From positions 3,990,020 to 4,054,019 of the forward strand of contig JAGGNK010007559.1 of NCBI GenBank assembly GCA_017590115.1: a stretch of DNA of 64,000 nt, read 5' to 3'. The notes beneath the pieces were generated by a model. It was not told the DNA's origin, did not search any database, and saw only the letters and a program-made list of their open reading frames with translations. The position numbers and the translations under genes were made by a program. This document shows, in pieces, positions 49,301 through 61,196 of the stretch. Position 1 is the stretch's first letter. Each line of letters starts with the position of its first letter. Origin of the DNA: Montifringilla adamsi (lineage: Eukaryota; Chordata; Aves; Passeriformes; Passeridae).

Positions 49301-52300
49301 CCAATTCTGCAGTAGGCAATGCTGATAGGCTTGGCTTCAGTGCACACACTGAGATCCTTTTTTCAGCTACACCATTTTTTCAGCAGAACTTATTAAATGC
49401 TAGAGTATAAATTAATGGTAGTTCTCATTGCACGCCTTTCCTGCAGGCTGACATCTCTTCCAGCACAACAGCTTTCAGGCTGAAGAGGCCTAGTGCTGGG
49501 TTACAGCCCCAAAACTTGATTGTTTAAAGAAAGAAAACTGAAGGAGAGTTCAGTTACACACTTTTTTACTTTGCTGAACATTAGATCACAACTAATCAGC
49601 TACCACGAGTGGCAAAAAAGTTAGAATTCAGACTAGTAATAAACCAGGCTAAATTATTTTAAATTAAGCAGGCTTGGTAAAAATAAGCCATTTTATTGAG
49701 AGAACTGGGTAAAATTACTGCAAACTAGTAGCAGATATCTTTGACTGCTCATGATAGATGGGGATATTTTGGAAGACTGGGAAAAATACAATAATGAACA
49801 TTGAAAATTAGTGGGGAAAAAGGATATTAGAGGAAATTTCAGAAAGAGTTGGTTTAATTTAATTTTCTGGAAAAATCATGAAAAAAATAGGCATACAAAT
49901 GATTTGTAAGCACCTAAAAATAGTAAGGTGAGTAATGGCTGGTGGGCGTTCACAATGATCTGATTATGTCCAGTCATGTCACTTGGCATTTTCAAAGGTA
50001 ACTTGTGGAGACACAAGATGGACACAATTCATGGACGTCTATTTTGTACAGCTTTGGAGAGATCTGTCCTGAGTATTTTGTGTTTTCATGGCAGAGTCAA
50101 GTGAGGGAATAGAGGAGGTGCTGATTAAATTTGCACGTGGAACCAAGCTACAGAAATATAAAGTGGAATTGATGTAATATCTTGAGGAATTCTTCAGCAA
50201 ATACTCCACTTGATAGTTTATCTTCTCTTGAAATGTAGGTGTTGAGTTCCAGCTGGCTGTGCTCTCTATTGCAAAGCTCTTTGATTTTACTCAAGATTTG
50301 CAAAAAGAAATCCTTGAAAGGTGAGTTATGGCTTTGTGTTGTATTTTTATTCTATTTTGGTTTGGTATTTAAGAAACATGTTCTCATAAGTTATAACTCT
50401 AACTTATAGTGCATTGACTGGACTTTCAGAACTAAAAGTCTGTTCCTCTAGGGAAATAGTGTTAAGGCTTATGTGAAGTCCTTTAAGAAAACCAAAAGCA
50501 TGATCTTTAGAAGAGGATACTTGTATCTAATTTCAGGAAGGGCTTTAAAAAACTGCCAGGAACATTTAGGTAAAATACAGTTGTCACTGAATAATTAGTG
50601 CACTCAGTTTCTGTAAATTTATTGCAGGAACTGTGGATTTTCTTACTGTACTTTGGTGGGGTTTTTGCATCTTTTGTTTCTCAAGTTGTTCCTCTCAAAA
50701 GAAAGATCTTTCAGACAGCTCCTTGTCTGTTTCATGTTATTTCTGAAGAATATCTGTATTAAATAATATTTTAAAAAGCTAATATTTTGTCTTTCTCTTG
50801 TGGAAATTTTTTTTTTCTGGCATTTGGTTACTTAGCAATTAACTACATTTCTATAGCAATATAACAACCCTCTTAAACATACCTGCAGGTAAGGACTGGT
50901 GGCTGTGGGCTGTTACAAGCATGTTGTGTTTAGTTTGCAGGCCAGATATGCTGATGATCCCCTGACATGGGACTACATGGCCCGCCGGGAGCTGGAGCTG
51001 GGGTCCCTGCAGCCCACAGAGCACACCACAAAGCAGAAGAAAGCCTCAGAAATGGCCCAGAGAGAGGAACGGTGCTGTGCAGTCTTTGATGAAGCTGTGA
51101 GAGCAGTCCCAACAGGTGAAATGATCTGCCTGCATTTTAACATTTGTTTCTGGTACTTGAGCAGCCTGTAAAAGCCTTGAAGGTGATGGCAGGCTCTACC
51201 ATGCCTAAGAGAAGGCAAGCAGTTCTTAGATGCTACCTCTTGGGATCTATTTTATATATTATTTGGGTTATTTTCCAGTGTATTTATGCTCTTAACTGCT
51301 TAACTGAAAATGTGTCTGCTGCTGGTCAGCTGTGAGTAAGAAGTGGTTTTGAGTTGCCCGGGGAGTGAATACCCAGCTTCAGCCTCTGGTCTTGTTCTTA
51401 CTTGTAAAGGAGCTTGTCAAGGGACTATTTGTGGAGTGGTCTCAAACTTGCTGCTGTACAGCCTTTAAAGCCATAGAACAGTTTGGGTTGGAAGGGATCT
51501 TTAAAAGTCTCAGCTGAACTGAGAGCTTGATGTTCTTTACCAAGAGTTACTGCCTGCAGCTTGGACTGGGGAGTAATTTTAAAGTGTAATGTTATAAATC
51601 TACGGCCTCTCTTGTAATACAAGATTTTAAAATAAAGTTGGCATTAACACTTTGTATCACATTTTGTGTCTTTATATTTCTTAAAGACAAATATTTGTTG
51701 TTATTCTTGTGATTCTCTGAAGTGTGATATTATGCCTTTGCTTCTACAGAGGACATGTGGAAATGCTACATCACTTTTTGCTTAGAGAGGTACAACAGAA
51801 AAACCAATAGTGAAGAATTAAAGCAAAAGGTAAAATTTATTAGGAAATAATTCTAACAAATCATCCCTATATTTATTGACTTTTGTAATAGCTCGGACAA
51901 GAAGCAAATGTATTTTGACATTTTATCGAAAATACTTAATAATGATGTACCTGTGGCCATCATTAAAAACAACTTAATCTCCATGTGGGGGGATCACTTT
52001 TACTGCTAGGCTTACAGGTGTCCTGTCTGGACATGATTAACCTGGACCTGATTAACTAGCCTTGTCAGTAAAGTACAGTGACCTCTTTGGATAAAAGCTA
52101 AGACTGCAGACTTGTTAATCATGGAATTGTGGAATGGTTTGGGTTGAAGGGGATCCAAAAAATTCACTGGCAGGTCTTTCAAACCTCTGCTTGTTCAAAG
52201 AAGACGATGAATTAAAATTACTCTTGCAAATAAGTCTGAGCAAAGTTTGGTGCTGGCACATGGCTAATTTAATTATTACTCAGTGAATTAATTAATTATC

Positions 52301-55300
52301 CTCTGCAACTTGGTTCCCTAGTATTACACTAAAAGAACAATGCAACGTTGTTCTTTGCTCCTTAAGGAAGATAAGTAAATGGTCAGATTTCCACTTTGTC
52401 TTGGAATGTTTGCAGGTACCTAGAGCATTAGACACATAATGTGTAATTAGATATTCACTGACATGATACACAATCCATGTGGACTTCTTGGGATGTTAGA
52501 ATCTAGTATATATATATATATATAGGAATAATGCTTGTTTTCTTTTTATTCTTCTCTGTTGGTTCTAGAGGCTGGAGAGGACACTGAGTGTGTTCAGCAA
52601 AGCCCATGAGTCCAATTTGCTGTCAGAAGCTCTCTACAAGCAGTGGGTAAGAACTGACACAGAAGAAACAGATGCTGAGACTTTCCTGCATTATTTGCGT
52701 GCCTGCTTTTGCCATTTTGAGTAGACACAAAGATGAACTATTTTGGTTCAAAGCCCTGTTTTTTAACAAAGCTGTATTTGCTGGGTTTTAGCTTCAGCTC
52801 TTACTGGACTCCAGCCTCTCTGAGAGGGCTGTGGAGGTGGCAGAAGCTGCAACCACGCACTTCAGCCAGTCCGTGGAAATGTGGCAGATGAGGCTGCGGG
52901 TGCTGATCCAGCTGAAGAGGGATGATGTGACCCAGAGTTTTGAAGAAGCCATTAAACATGTGAAATCTAAGGTCTGTGCTGGTTTAATGGACTTGCATGC
53001 ATTAATCTTGGGCCAGAAACCCCTGATGACTGGTTGTTTTGAGGTTTTTGTGTTTGGGTGGTTTTTTGGAATTTTTGTTGTTGTTGTTGTTGTTGTTGTT
53101 TTTTGTTTTGTCTACAAGGCATTTAAAGTCCTTAACAATTTTTAAGGTCAGAAATAAGAACTTGATGTTTCACATGCAAATTGCATTCTGGAGTATTAGG
53201 GAATTGTCAGTTCACTTAAAATTCACATGTTTAAAATCTGAATGCTTACAGTTGACATTTTACATATTCTCCTAACAGCGAGCTGGTGTTTGTGTCTTAG
53301 TGGAAAAATGTGTTTCCTTTTCTTCACTGTCTGATACACGTGTGTGGTATTTCAAGCCTTGAATTAGCTGTGTCCTCTCCTGCTCTGTTCCATTTCAAAC
53401 CCTAAGCACAATGAGTGAGGCAGCAAGAAGGTTTCTTTCCCTTTTGTTCTTGGAGCCACCTCTGTGTACTGCAGTGCTCAGTGGTGCAGAACTTGGTTCT
53501 CATCCCTGGCAACACAGCTGTCCAGCTAAGGATGATTTATCCTGTAAGTGAGGAAGGAAATGAGAAGTCATTTCAGTGTGCAGTTCAAAGTTGTCTTTCC
53601 AAGAGCTGTGTCCAAAGAGTATTTTTTATGGCAGGTGATACAAAACCTGATGGCTGTGTTGCTGTCTGTTTCTGTAAATCAGAGTCACTGAATTTCAGCC
53701 ATTTGATGTGTTTGCTGACCTTGTAGGGCACTTTGCCATTGTGGACCCTCTGGGTGGAATGGAGTGAGAGCACAAACAGCAAGGAGGACACAGAAGCTCT
53801 CTACCAGGTACTTGGCTAATCAAAATCTACTTTTTTGTCTGTGTCAATAAAATGGAACAATGTGTGTGGGTGGAACATGCAACAAATGCTTTATACTGAA
53901 GTTCCTTCATGGATGTGTTGATATCAAAGAATTTCAAGCAAAACTATGTGCCTTTGAAAAAACAGTTGGACATAGACTTACAGGCACAAATGTCATTCCC
54001 ATGTTCTAAGGCATGTGGATGTTTGTAAGCATAACCAATGATGGACTCCTACTTTGTGGTCTAGAATATTTGCTCTGTTTTCAGATACTTATCTGAGCAT
54101 GGAAAAGAGAATTTTCCAATTTGTGTGAAAACATCAGTCTTTTTACAGAAAAGTCAAGATCAGAATGAGGATTTTATTCTCACTATGGATTTCCTCAGTA
54201 GTGTAGCGCAAAACATTTTGTCTTTGCCTGGCATGTTATGTTTTTTCCTCCCATTTACCACATAAAACATGTATTTCAGGTGGGAGCTTGAATTCAGGTG
54301 TTCATAGAGTATTGTGAAACCCTCTTCGTGAAGGGATTTATGGAAATGCCAGTTCCAGCTATATGGAATACTGAAGGAGAAATGTGTTTTAGACTTAGGA
54401 GATCTCCTTTGTGTCAGATGCCTAATTAGGGAGAAGCACTAATTGAGCCATTTAATTGCAGGTTATGTGATAGGTTTATTTTTTGTTTATTTTGATGGGT
54501 TTTTTCCTTTTAAACTTGCAGAGATCCTTACATGCCACAACGCCTGCTGAATCTGTGACTATGAAAGAAATGTATCTTGACTGGACTTACAGAAACAATG
54601 GTTATAAGAAAGTTAAAAGACTCTTCACCAGGTAAAAAAAAATACCTTCAAAGTGGATTATTCTAGGGTATATGTTAAGAGTCCTTAAGTCTAAAGTCAC
54701 TTATCTTATTTCAGCCTGTGTGAAAATCGTCCATTTTCACTTGACTTCTTCAGGAAGATGATCGAAATAGAAAAGGAGCAAGTAAGTTGTTGACTATCCA
54801 ATTAATGCTTTGTATTTGTAAAATACAGTTCTAACTTGGGATTTAAATGGGAAGCAGAGTAGTGGTGTTAGTCTGTGATCAGTTCATGTTTGTCTCTGCA
54901 GTTGATTCACAGGATGTGATACAAACCCAAGTTCCATGGTAACTAATCTTCAGCAGTGTGTGTAATTGCCATGACTCTCTTTCTTTGTCAGAATCTAATC
55001 ATGCTGCAGATTCACTTCTGCACAAAATAAGTGGCCTTTTAATACCCTCCTTTTTTTAGGAATCCTGCAAAATGCTTAATCTGAGAGAATACTATGAACG
55101 TGCCTTGAGGGAATTTGGTTCAACAAATACTGGTAAGGAGGATTCTGGTTTTTATTATTTATTTATTCATCCCTTCATTCACTGCTGCCTCTTTTATTTC
55201 CATCTATTTTAAAAGGTACCTGTTTGTTCTGCCCTTGTGCTTGCTGTCATGCAGAATGGAGCTTATTTCTTCTGTGCCATTAAGAGTAGGACACTGCAGG

Positions 55301-55854
55301 GACCCTCCACTGTCAGCCCAGGGTCATTGGCACTGGGATGGCTTCAGCACAATTAGGAGCAAATCACGTTCAGACACTGGCTGGCATAAGAGATGTGTAT
55401 CACTTTTAATTTGGATTTATGAACAGTATGGAGCTACATATTTATAATCAAGATTTCTGCAATATTCATTTGAAGAAAGTACACAGCTCAGTTATTGTTG
55501 CATTATTTCTGCAGACATTACTGTTCCAGCTGGGAACAGAACCCAGGGTTTTTGCTCCTCAAGGTTTTTGTTTCACAAAGTGAACCCTACTGCATTATCA
55601 AAGATACTTAGAAAAAGAGTTTCTAGTTAGGCTTGCCATGTTTGTTAAGTAATATCTAGTAAAAATCTAACCAGAACTTTCATTTTTCTTTTAAAGACCT
55701 CTGGCTGGATTATATCAAGGAGGAGCTGAGTCATCCCCAAGGCAAACCAGAAAACTGTGGGAGCATTCACTGGCGAGCAATGAAGATGTTGCAGGGAGAC
55801 CTGGTGGAAGATTTTGTTTCTAAATACACTTTATTGCAAACTGGACATTTATGA
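45321..55854 (+). CDS. UTP6: UTP6, small-subunit processome component (complete, 19 exons)
   Basis: Coding exons: 45321-45412, 45499-45583, 46383-46424, 46508-46600, 46743-46790, 47568-47631, 48064-48182, 48668-48745, 49168-49249, 50239-50320, 50934-51115, 51750-51829, 52569-52646, 52792-52971, 53727-53807, 54522-54631, 54715-54781, 55060-55132, 55697-55854. They sum to 1794 nt, or 597 codons plus TGA, equal to human UTP6 as I recall it. The N-terminal UTP6 domain (MAERIEQRLEDRIPELEQLE, then YKIQRRALRKEDFINYIQYE) is followed by HAT (half-a-TPR) repeats, seen in ALWIMAAKWE (142 on), the FLRALRFHPECPKLYQEYFR segment, LTWDYMARRELE and MWKCYITFCLER. The end is LLQTGHL. UTP6 belongs to the UtpB part of the U3 snoRNP/SSU processome in the nucleolus and is needed for early 18S rRNA processing. 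All introns are GT-AG and all phases agree. Confidence 0.97.
46194..46322 (+). repeat. 17-bp periodic T16G tract in UTP6 intron 2
   Basis: A nearly pure T tract carries single G residues at 46195, 46212, 46229, 46246, 46263, 46280 and 46297, each exactly 17 bp apart, then two C interruptions at 46310 and 46315. It ends about 60 bp before the exon 3 acceptor (46381-46382). The open frames through it (Phe/Cys or Lys runs) are artefacts of composition. Confidence 0.97.
50934..51115 (+). CDS. UTP6: UTP6 exon 11, with an in-frame tandem acceptor
   Basis: I place the acceptor AG at 50932-50933 so that exon 10 (ending GAAAG) joins to T-TTG-CAG-GCC, giving ILESLQARYADDPLTWDY. This parallels the human DLQALHTDDPLTWDY as I remember it. 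AG also occurs at 50939-50940 (would shift the frame) and 50944-50945 (exon start 50946, in frame, four residues shorter). The exon encodes a HAT repeat and the CCAVFDEAV segment. Confidence 0.9.
51465..51510 (-). mobile_element. Short CR1 tail fragment in UTP6 intron 11
   Basis: CCATAGAACAGTTTGGGTTG followed by GAAGGGATCTTTAAAAG is the reverse complement of the CR1 3' end. Only about 45 bp is recognisable. Confidence 0.7.
52120..52195 (-). mobile_element. CR1 tail fragment in UTP6 intron 12
   Basis: ATCATGGAATTGTGGAATGG then TTTGGGTTGAAGGGGATCC reads as a diverged antisense CR1 3' end, continuing weakly to about 52195. Confidence 0.65.
52507..52524. repeat. (TA)n microsatellite in UTP6 intron 12
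   Basis: Nine TA units, about 45 bp upstream of the exon 13 acceptor. Confidence 0.95.
53084..53101. repeat. (GTT)n microsatellite in UTP6 intron 14
   Basis: Consecutive TTG/GTT units followed by T-rich sequence, about 110 bp downstream of the exon 14 donor. Confidence 0.9.
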
Positions 55855-55965
55855 AAAACTATACATAGTTATAACACGACTGTGCATTTTTTAACTTCTT
55901 TGTACAAAGGTAAATGTGTTCCTGGACTTTATTAAAGTTTGCCTTTACATTTGATGTGACAAAAA
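55855..55965 (+). terminator. UTP6: UTP6 3' UTR with ATTAAA poly(A) signal
   Basis: The short UTR after TGA (55852-55854) contains ATTAAA at 55931-55936, followed by TG-rich sequence (TTTGATGTGAC). This gives a 3' UTR of about 100 nt. Use of this signal is inferred. Confidence 0.65.
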
Positions 55966-57310
55966 AGAATCATCTTCTCTGTTGCAATCATTTCTAGTGT
56001 TGATTCTGCCAGGGGCAGGTTCAAGTGCACAGTCAAAGGAAGCAAACCTCTGAAGGTGTTTTCATTGAGACTTCTGAGAGCAAACTCTTGATCTGCTTAA
56101 ACATTCAGATAGTTCTAGTGCATCAGTTTTTACACTTACAGCACCTAAATACAAAAAATCCAAACCAAACCCAGTGGAAACTACACCTGTGGGTCATCTT
56201 TTTATCTTATGAAGTTGAATCATGAAAAGTGAAACGCTTTTCATTAGGTAATCAGAAATCAGTAAAATTGCAGTATTTATTGCTTCCTAGCCTTGAAATA
56301 TGTAATCTTCATGACAGAAAGATAAACAGCCTCTGCAGCTACCTTGCATTGGTGTTTGCATCGTGAGAGTGATGAAGGGTAGAGGGGAGTTGTAGAGATC
56401 TGTTGGCAATGTCCTTGAGGTGAGAGTGGAAAGCTCACACTTCAACTTTCACCATGCCTAAAAAATGTGTAATGTTTTTTGAAAGAGTGCTGTCCTTGGT
56501 TGTTTACAGAGCCACAAACCTGAGAAATCAACATAAATGCTATCTTTGGACCAACAGAGAAGTGTAGGGAAAGTAAAAGAACAGGAAGCAAGTGTTCCTT
56601 TGTGCAATTTCCCGGTGACTGAAGGGTGACATAATGACAATACAGGGAAATATTTCTTGATTTCGCACTCATGTAGAAATTGCAGCTCCTCTCAAGCAAT
56701 GAATTCCAGTAACTTAATTAGCTGGGAATAAAGTTTGGAGCAGCAGTCTGGTAAGAAAGATTCCTCCTGTGGAGGAATCAGATCTGAAGTACATCCTGCT
56801 TTTGTGTTTCCCAAGCTTTTAGCCAGGCCGTCTCCTATATCCCCACTAGTTCTCTGCCATCTCATTGTCTGACATTGGGATTTCCTTACTGACAATCACT
56901 TATACTCCGCCCCACCCCTTATGCTGTTACTCCCTCTCCTGAACCACTTCTTGCTTCATCAGTTGCTCCACTAAAAGTTTTCAACTGCAAAGTCTGGAGT
57001 TGTTAAAGTCCATCAAAGCTGGTAACTCCATCATTTCAGAAAGTGGGCCCTTTTCCATCAGCTGCTCTGGTTCCTCGCAGAGCTTTGCCTGCGAGCACAT
57101 GTGCTCGACACCCGCACAGCTGTTCAGCCAAGGTGCTTCCTGTCTCTTCGTGTTCTGAGCATGCTGCCACCACGAGGCCGGAAGGAAATTATCTTTCGGC
57201 AAGGGGAAAACTCCACCCAGCCATGAGGGGTATTGATACTTTATTTACAACTTCATCAGTGAAAAGGTACTTTCTCAGAGCTCTCATGCCTGTATTTGTC
57301 TGGATTACGT
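55966..57310. other. UTP6/COPRS intergenic spacer
   Basis: About 1.3 kb between the presumed UTP6 poly(A) site and the COPRS CpG island. The open frames are short and unrecognised. No RNA gene or transposon is evident until the CR1 tail near 57.3 kb. Confidence 0.6.
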
Positions 57311-57380
57311 GGTGGTGTTGGGTCACGGTTGCACTCGATGTCTCGGAGGTCTTTCCAGCCGAACTGCGTCTGTGATTGCG
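57310..57380 (+). mobile_element. CR1 tail fragment at the edge of the COPRS CpG island
   Basis: GGGTCACGGTTGCACTCGAT then TCTCGGAGGTCTTTCCAGCC and CTGTGATTGCG resemble the CR1 3' terminus, as in the CR1 upstream of UTP6. Only about 70 bp is recognisable, and it merges directly into CpG-rich DNA. Confidence 0.7.
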
Positions 57381-57900
57381 AAGCTCTGCGCGGTGGGCTC
57401 CGCAGCCAGGGCGCTCTGGGCGGTGGCGGCGTTGCAGGCACCGAGGCCGGAGCGGGAGCAGTCGCACCGTCCCGCCAGCCTCACCCCGGTGCCGCACCCT
57501 GTCCCTCGGGCACAGCCGCGGGCCCGCCCGGCTGACGCTGCCCAGGGGCGGCGAGGGGCCCGGGCGGTCGATGGTGCCCTCAGGCCGGGCTCGTCTCCGA
57601 AGGTTCGGGGGTTCCGGGGATTGCGGGGCGGGCAGCGGAGGTGGCGGGGACGCCGTAAGGGCTCGCCCGGAGTCCGCGCCCTGCCCTTGGCCACCGGCTT
57701 CGGCTCCTGCAGGCTCCAGCTTCCCGCACCCACCGCCGGCTCCTCCTTGTTCCACTGGAAGTGTGAGGAGAACTCGCCGAACCTTTCGCTGCGCGCCCCT
57801 CAGAGCAGCTGAGGGTTTCTTCCTGCTCTCCACCCATCTTGGGCCAGCCCCTCAGGGCTGCCGGAGGGTCCCGCTCGGCGCGTGGGCTCCCACAGAGCGG
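57381..57900 (+). promoter_or_regulatory. COPRS CpG-island promoter region
   Basis: A GC- and CpG-rich block of about 500 bp lies 0.3-0.8 kb upstream of the first secure COPRS exon. It contains a candidate first coding exon with a consensus donor (GTAAGG at 57655). No TATA box is evident. Long open frames on both strands here reflect GC richness. Confidence 0.65.
57571..57654 (+). CDS. COPRS: Candidate COPRS exon 1 (inferred)
   Basis: ATG at 57571 opens 28 codons of Gly/Arg-rich sequence (beginning MVPSGRARLRRFGGSG) ending GACGCC at donor GTAAGG, phase 0. The next exon starts at 58220 with GTG ATG GCT, also readable in phase 0, so the join is in frame and gives a 197-residue protein (human 184). 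Human COPRS also has a low-complexity Gly/Ala/Pro-rich first coding exon, from memory. Against it, the ATG context is weak (T at -3) while ATG 58223 has a good context, and N-terminal similarity is poor. The frame is also open upstream, so a longer N-terminus is possible. Confidence 0.4.
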
Positions 57901-58222
57901 TTGGTTCAGTGTTAGTACTTTTTCCATTCCTTGTGTTTTAATTCCCTCTGGTGCTTTCACACTGTGCCGCCATTCCCAAAGGGGCACGATTTCGGTCGGG
58001 GTTGTGAGTGAGGAGACGGGTTGTTCTGTGTTGGTGTTAATGCTAAGGATAACGGATGGCAGCAGCAGAATTAGCTATAACTCTGCAGATTTGCCTTCTG
58101 AAGTGAAAGCCTGTTTGTTGTTAAACCTCTGATTCATCAAGGGAGCAAATGGAGACGGTCGGCAACACCTGGGGTAGCACTTTCATGAGCAATCAGAACT
58201 CTTTAAAAATTTCTCATAGGTG

Positions 58223-61196
58223 ATGGCTGCTGCCTTTGAGGTTGCAAACTCTGAGGGGAAACAGCTTCCTGATAAGACAGACACTACGATCTGGAAGCCC
58301 AGAAAAGGTAGGACAAAACAAAGTAGGTCGCAAATCTTGAAACTTGTGCACTACTTGAGAAATCTACTCAAAACCTTTTGGTGTTGCATGGGAAATGCCT
58401 CTTTACTTACTGTGCTAAATTATTTCCATGTAGATATTTGTGTATGCCTAGGTACATGAGTAATTAATATGACTTTTTTTTTTAAAATCAGAACTTTTTT
58501 TAATACCTACAGCTGAATGTGGTGAAACAAGACTGCTGTGTCCTTTGCCCTAGTTTACAGAGTTATTTTCCAACAAGAAAATCTGATTTGGGCTGGTGTT
58601 GTGGTGCAAGGCTATGTCCACTCTTCCCAAGCATCTGAAATGTGAAGCAGCCCTGTAGTGATGTTACATATATAGGAAACTGCGTGTATTACAGTAAGAT
58701 TAGTAGTCACAAAGTGCATTTTTGTACCTTTCTGAATTATTGTGCTGAACACTTAATTGTTCTTGTTTAATTTCTGAGTGTACCTGTTGATGCTTTCTAC
58801 TGGTTTTAGAATGTTTGCTGCAGAATATTCCAAATGTTTCTGATGGCAAGTCTGAAGAAAGTGAATCTGCTTCTACCTCCCCCAATGAAGGTGATGTCAA
58901 TGGCTCTACTGATGAGGGCTGGTACAATATATATGCTGACCTGGATGTGTGGGATAGTGAAGTTTCCAATGGACCAGAGTCTTCAGGGCAGCAAGATGCA
59001 TCTGAGCATGAGGTGGAGGACTGGGATAAAGAATTGGAGGAGTCTACATGTAGTCCTTATGGTGAGTACACATTTACTTGTGCTTCATTTGAGTTTTGGA
59101 TAGTTGGAGGTAGGTGCTTTGCAGAAGAATGTGTTCTAATTAACTCCATGTTCTATTTTGGCAAGTTTCTTGTTGTGTTCACCTCCTGGATGTGTAATGC
59201 ACAATTTTGTTGTCAAATACAGGATTTAAAGGTGGTGTTGTGAAGTTCACATGAAACTCTTGCTTGAGCAATTGAATTCTTAGGGAGTGGCATGGTAAGG
59301 AGGTGAATTCCATGTTTGTGTTGAATTTCTCTGGTGAAGCAAGTTTTCAGTGGTGTATCTTTGTTATTCTGAAGGAGAAGAGAAAGGTACATGGTGTGCA
59401 GGAATTAACTTTTTTTGTGTAAAAATTCTTCAGGAAAATTCAAGACTGTTCATTACAATGTCTCTAGAGCATGGAGTTGTTTGGAACAGTGCTCAGTCTC
59501 TGAGTATGGTTTGTTGCATTTACTGTAGGTTTTTTGAGTGGTTTTTTTTTGGTTTTTTTTTGTTTATTTGACTTTGGTTTTGTTGAAGCTTGATCCTCCT
59601 GAGTGGTTGTACACATGATCAGTCCCGGGGACAAAAGCAGCAACAAATAGGAGGAGTCACTCACACCTTTAGAGTTGAATTATTCCTTCAGTTTGTAACT
59701 TGTTTTTATGGTGACTCGCGTGTTAAAAAGAGTCCAACTTTGCATTGGCCAGGCTGGTTCTTAGCACAGAACGGGTGGATGGAGTTTAGCTAGCAGTGAC
59801 TGATAACCTGCTGTGTCTTTCTTGATGAAGAATAGTACCATTTCCATTTTCTTCTCATTAATGTGTATGTTTTTGTAATTAATATAATTTGCTTTGCTTA
59901 GGAAATAAGTTCATTTTATTCTCATAATTAAAATAAACTTTTGTATTTAAATTCCATTGTTTGGTAATGGAAGAAAGTGAGAATGGTTTTACGGAAAGGC
60001 TGAAAAAACTTTCTGACTTTAAAATGGAAAAACAGTATTGGTTTTTCACAGTGGGTAATCTGAGAAAAAGGCTGTTCTCTTTTTGGAGGTTTTCCCTCTC
60101 TTCCATTCTGAGCTTTCATTTTAATCTTTTATATGCTCAAATTTATGCAATGTTTTGAATTTTGTACTGGAACTGTTCCTCTTGCCCCCTTCATTTAACT
60201 TGCTCGTCCCACCTGTAGCTCTTGAAATCCTCACAAACTAAGGCAGCTGTGATTATTGGATTCAGATCCTTCTGAAGCATACTGAGTACAAGTGTCTGAG
60301 TTAACTGCTGCAAATACAAAACTGTGCTGATTGGTCATTCATGGCTTTTTAACTGTCTTAAGCTCTTGCTGTGATGGCTTGTTTGGCAGTGCTGCTAGAA
60401 GGCTGACGTGGGATATTGTGTTGGGTCCTCTGCTTCTCCATGCTCTGGGCTTTTTCTTTGCTCAGTGTCTGCTTGAAATATTTATGCTTCTGTTAAAACA
60501 CTTTGCCCTATTTTTGTGCTAGGTTGGTTAAATACAGGCCCATTAGGCTTAATTCTAGCCTGGTGGAAATGTTTTTCCAAGACAGCTTTTCCAGGACCCC
60601 ACCCTCCCGTTCTGTCCAGTGACCCAGTTCTTAGAGGGTTTGGAGGACTCCTCGTTGGGATGGTGTTATGACAACAGCAGCAAGGGGAAAGGCAAATAAA
60701 ATTGTTAGTTTCATGAGCCTTTTGTTCCCAGGGAAGATGTGAAAGAACAGCACGTCTTGGAAGAGCTGGTGCCAGACATTCTAAGTCCCAGGTACATCAG
60801 TGAGCTTTCTGGAAAACTGTTCTGTCTGTGTGGTGTGAACCTGCCTTAAAATGAAGACATTGCCAAATTAATTTTTCTGTTTGCCTTTTTAAAGGTCTAA
60901 CTGAAGTGCAGATCAGATTGAAAGAGTGAACTGGAAGATGCCATAGACCTCCATAATAACTTGCTACACTATTCCACTACTTTCCTGAGTATCTCCCATG
61001 GTTTAAACCTTTTATTTTATCTTTAGATGCTGATGATCTCTCCGGTGGAAGCTTTGAGGAAAATAATCTTTTCGGCTCATATGTATGGAAGGATGATTGG
61101 TTTTACAACCCAGGCTGTCACCACACACCTTGCTTTGTTTTTCCACCACGAGTTAGAACAGTTGAGAAGGGCCAGTTTGATGATGCTGATGAATGA
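58223..61196 (+). CDS. COPRS: COPRS, coordinator of PRMT5 and differentiation stimulator
   Basis: Secure coding exons are 58220-58307 (internal ATG at 58223), 58810-59061 and 61027-61196 (TGA at 61194-61196), all GT-AG and in phase. From ATG 58223 they give 168 residues. The protein is small, acidic and Ser/Glu/Asp-rich. It carries the conserved WDKELEES...YDADD block seen in mammalian COPRS (WDSELKAD...PYDADD), an aromatic HHTP segment and the C-terminal GQFDDADE. The last matches the PRMT5-binding motif shared with pICln and RIOK1. COPRS is nuclear, binds histone H4 and recruits PRMT5 toward H4R3 methylation. Position next to UTP6 matches human. The start is uncertain because an upstream coding exon is likely. 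Confidence 0.9.
59062..61026 (+). other. COPRS last intron
   Basis: About 2 kb of AT/T-rich intron with G-interrupted T runs near 59530-59565. No repeat family or RNA gene is recognisable. Confidence 0.75.

Noticed and set aside
53084..53101. Membrane-like hydrophobic stretch encoded beside UTP6 exon 14
   Set aside because: It is translation of the intronic (GTT)n microsatellite past the exon donor.
57189..57833. 214-codon minus-strand frame in the COPRS CpG island
   Set aside because: GC-driven open frame with no similarity or splice support. The real gene is on the plus strand.
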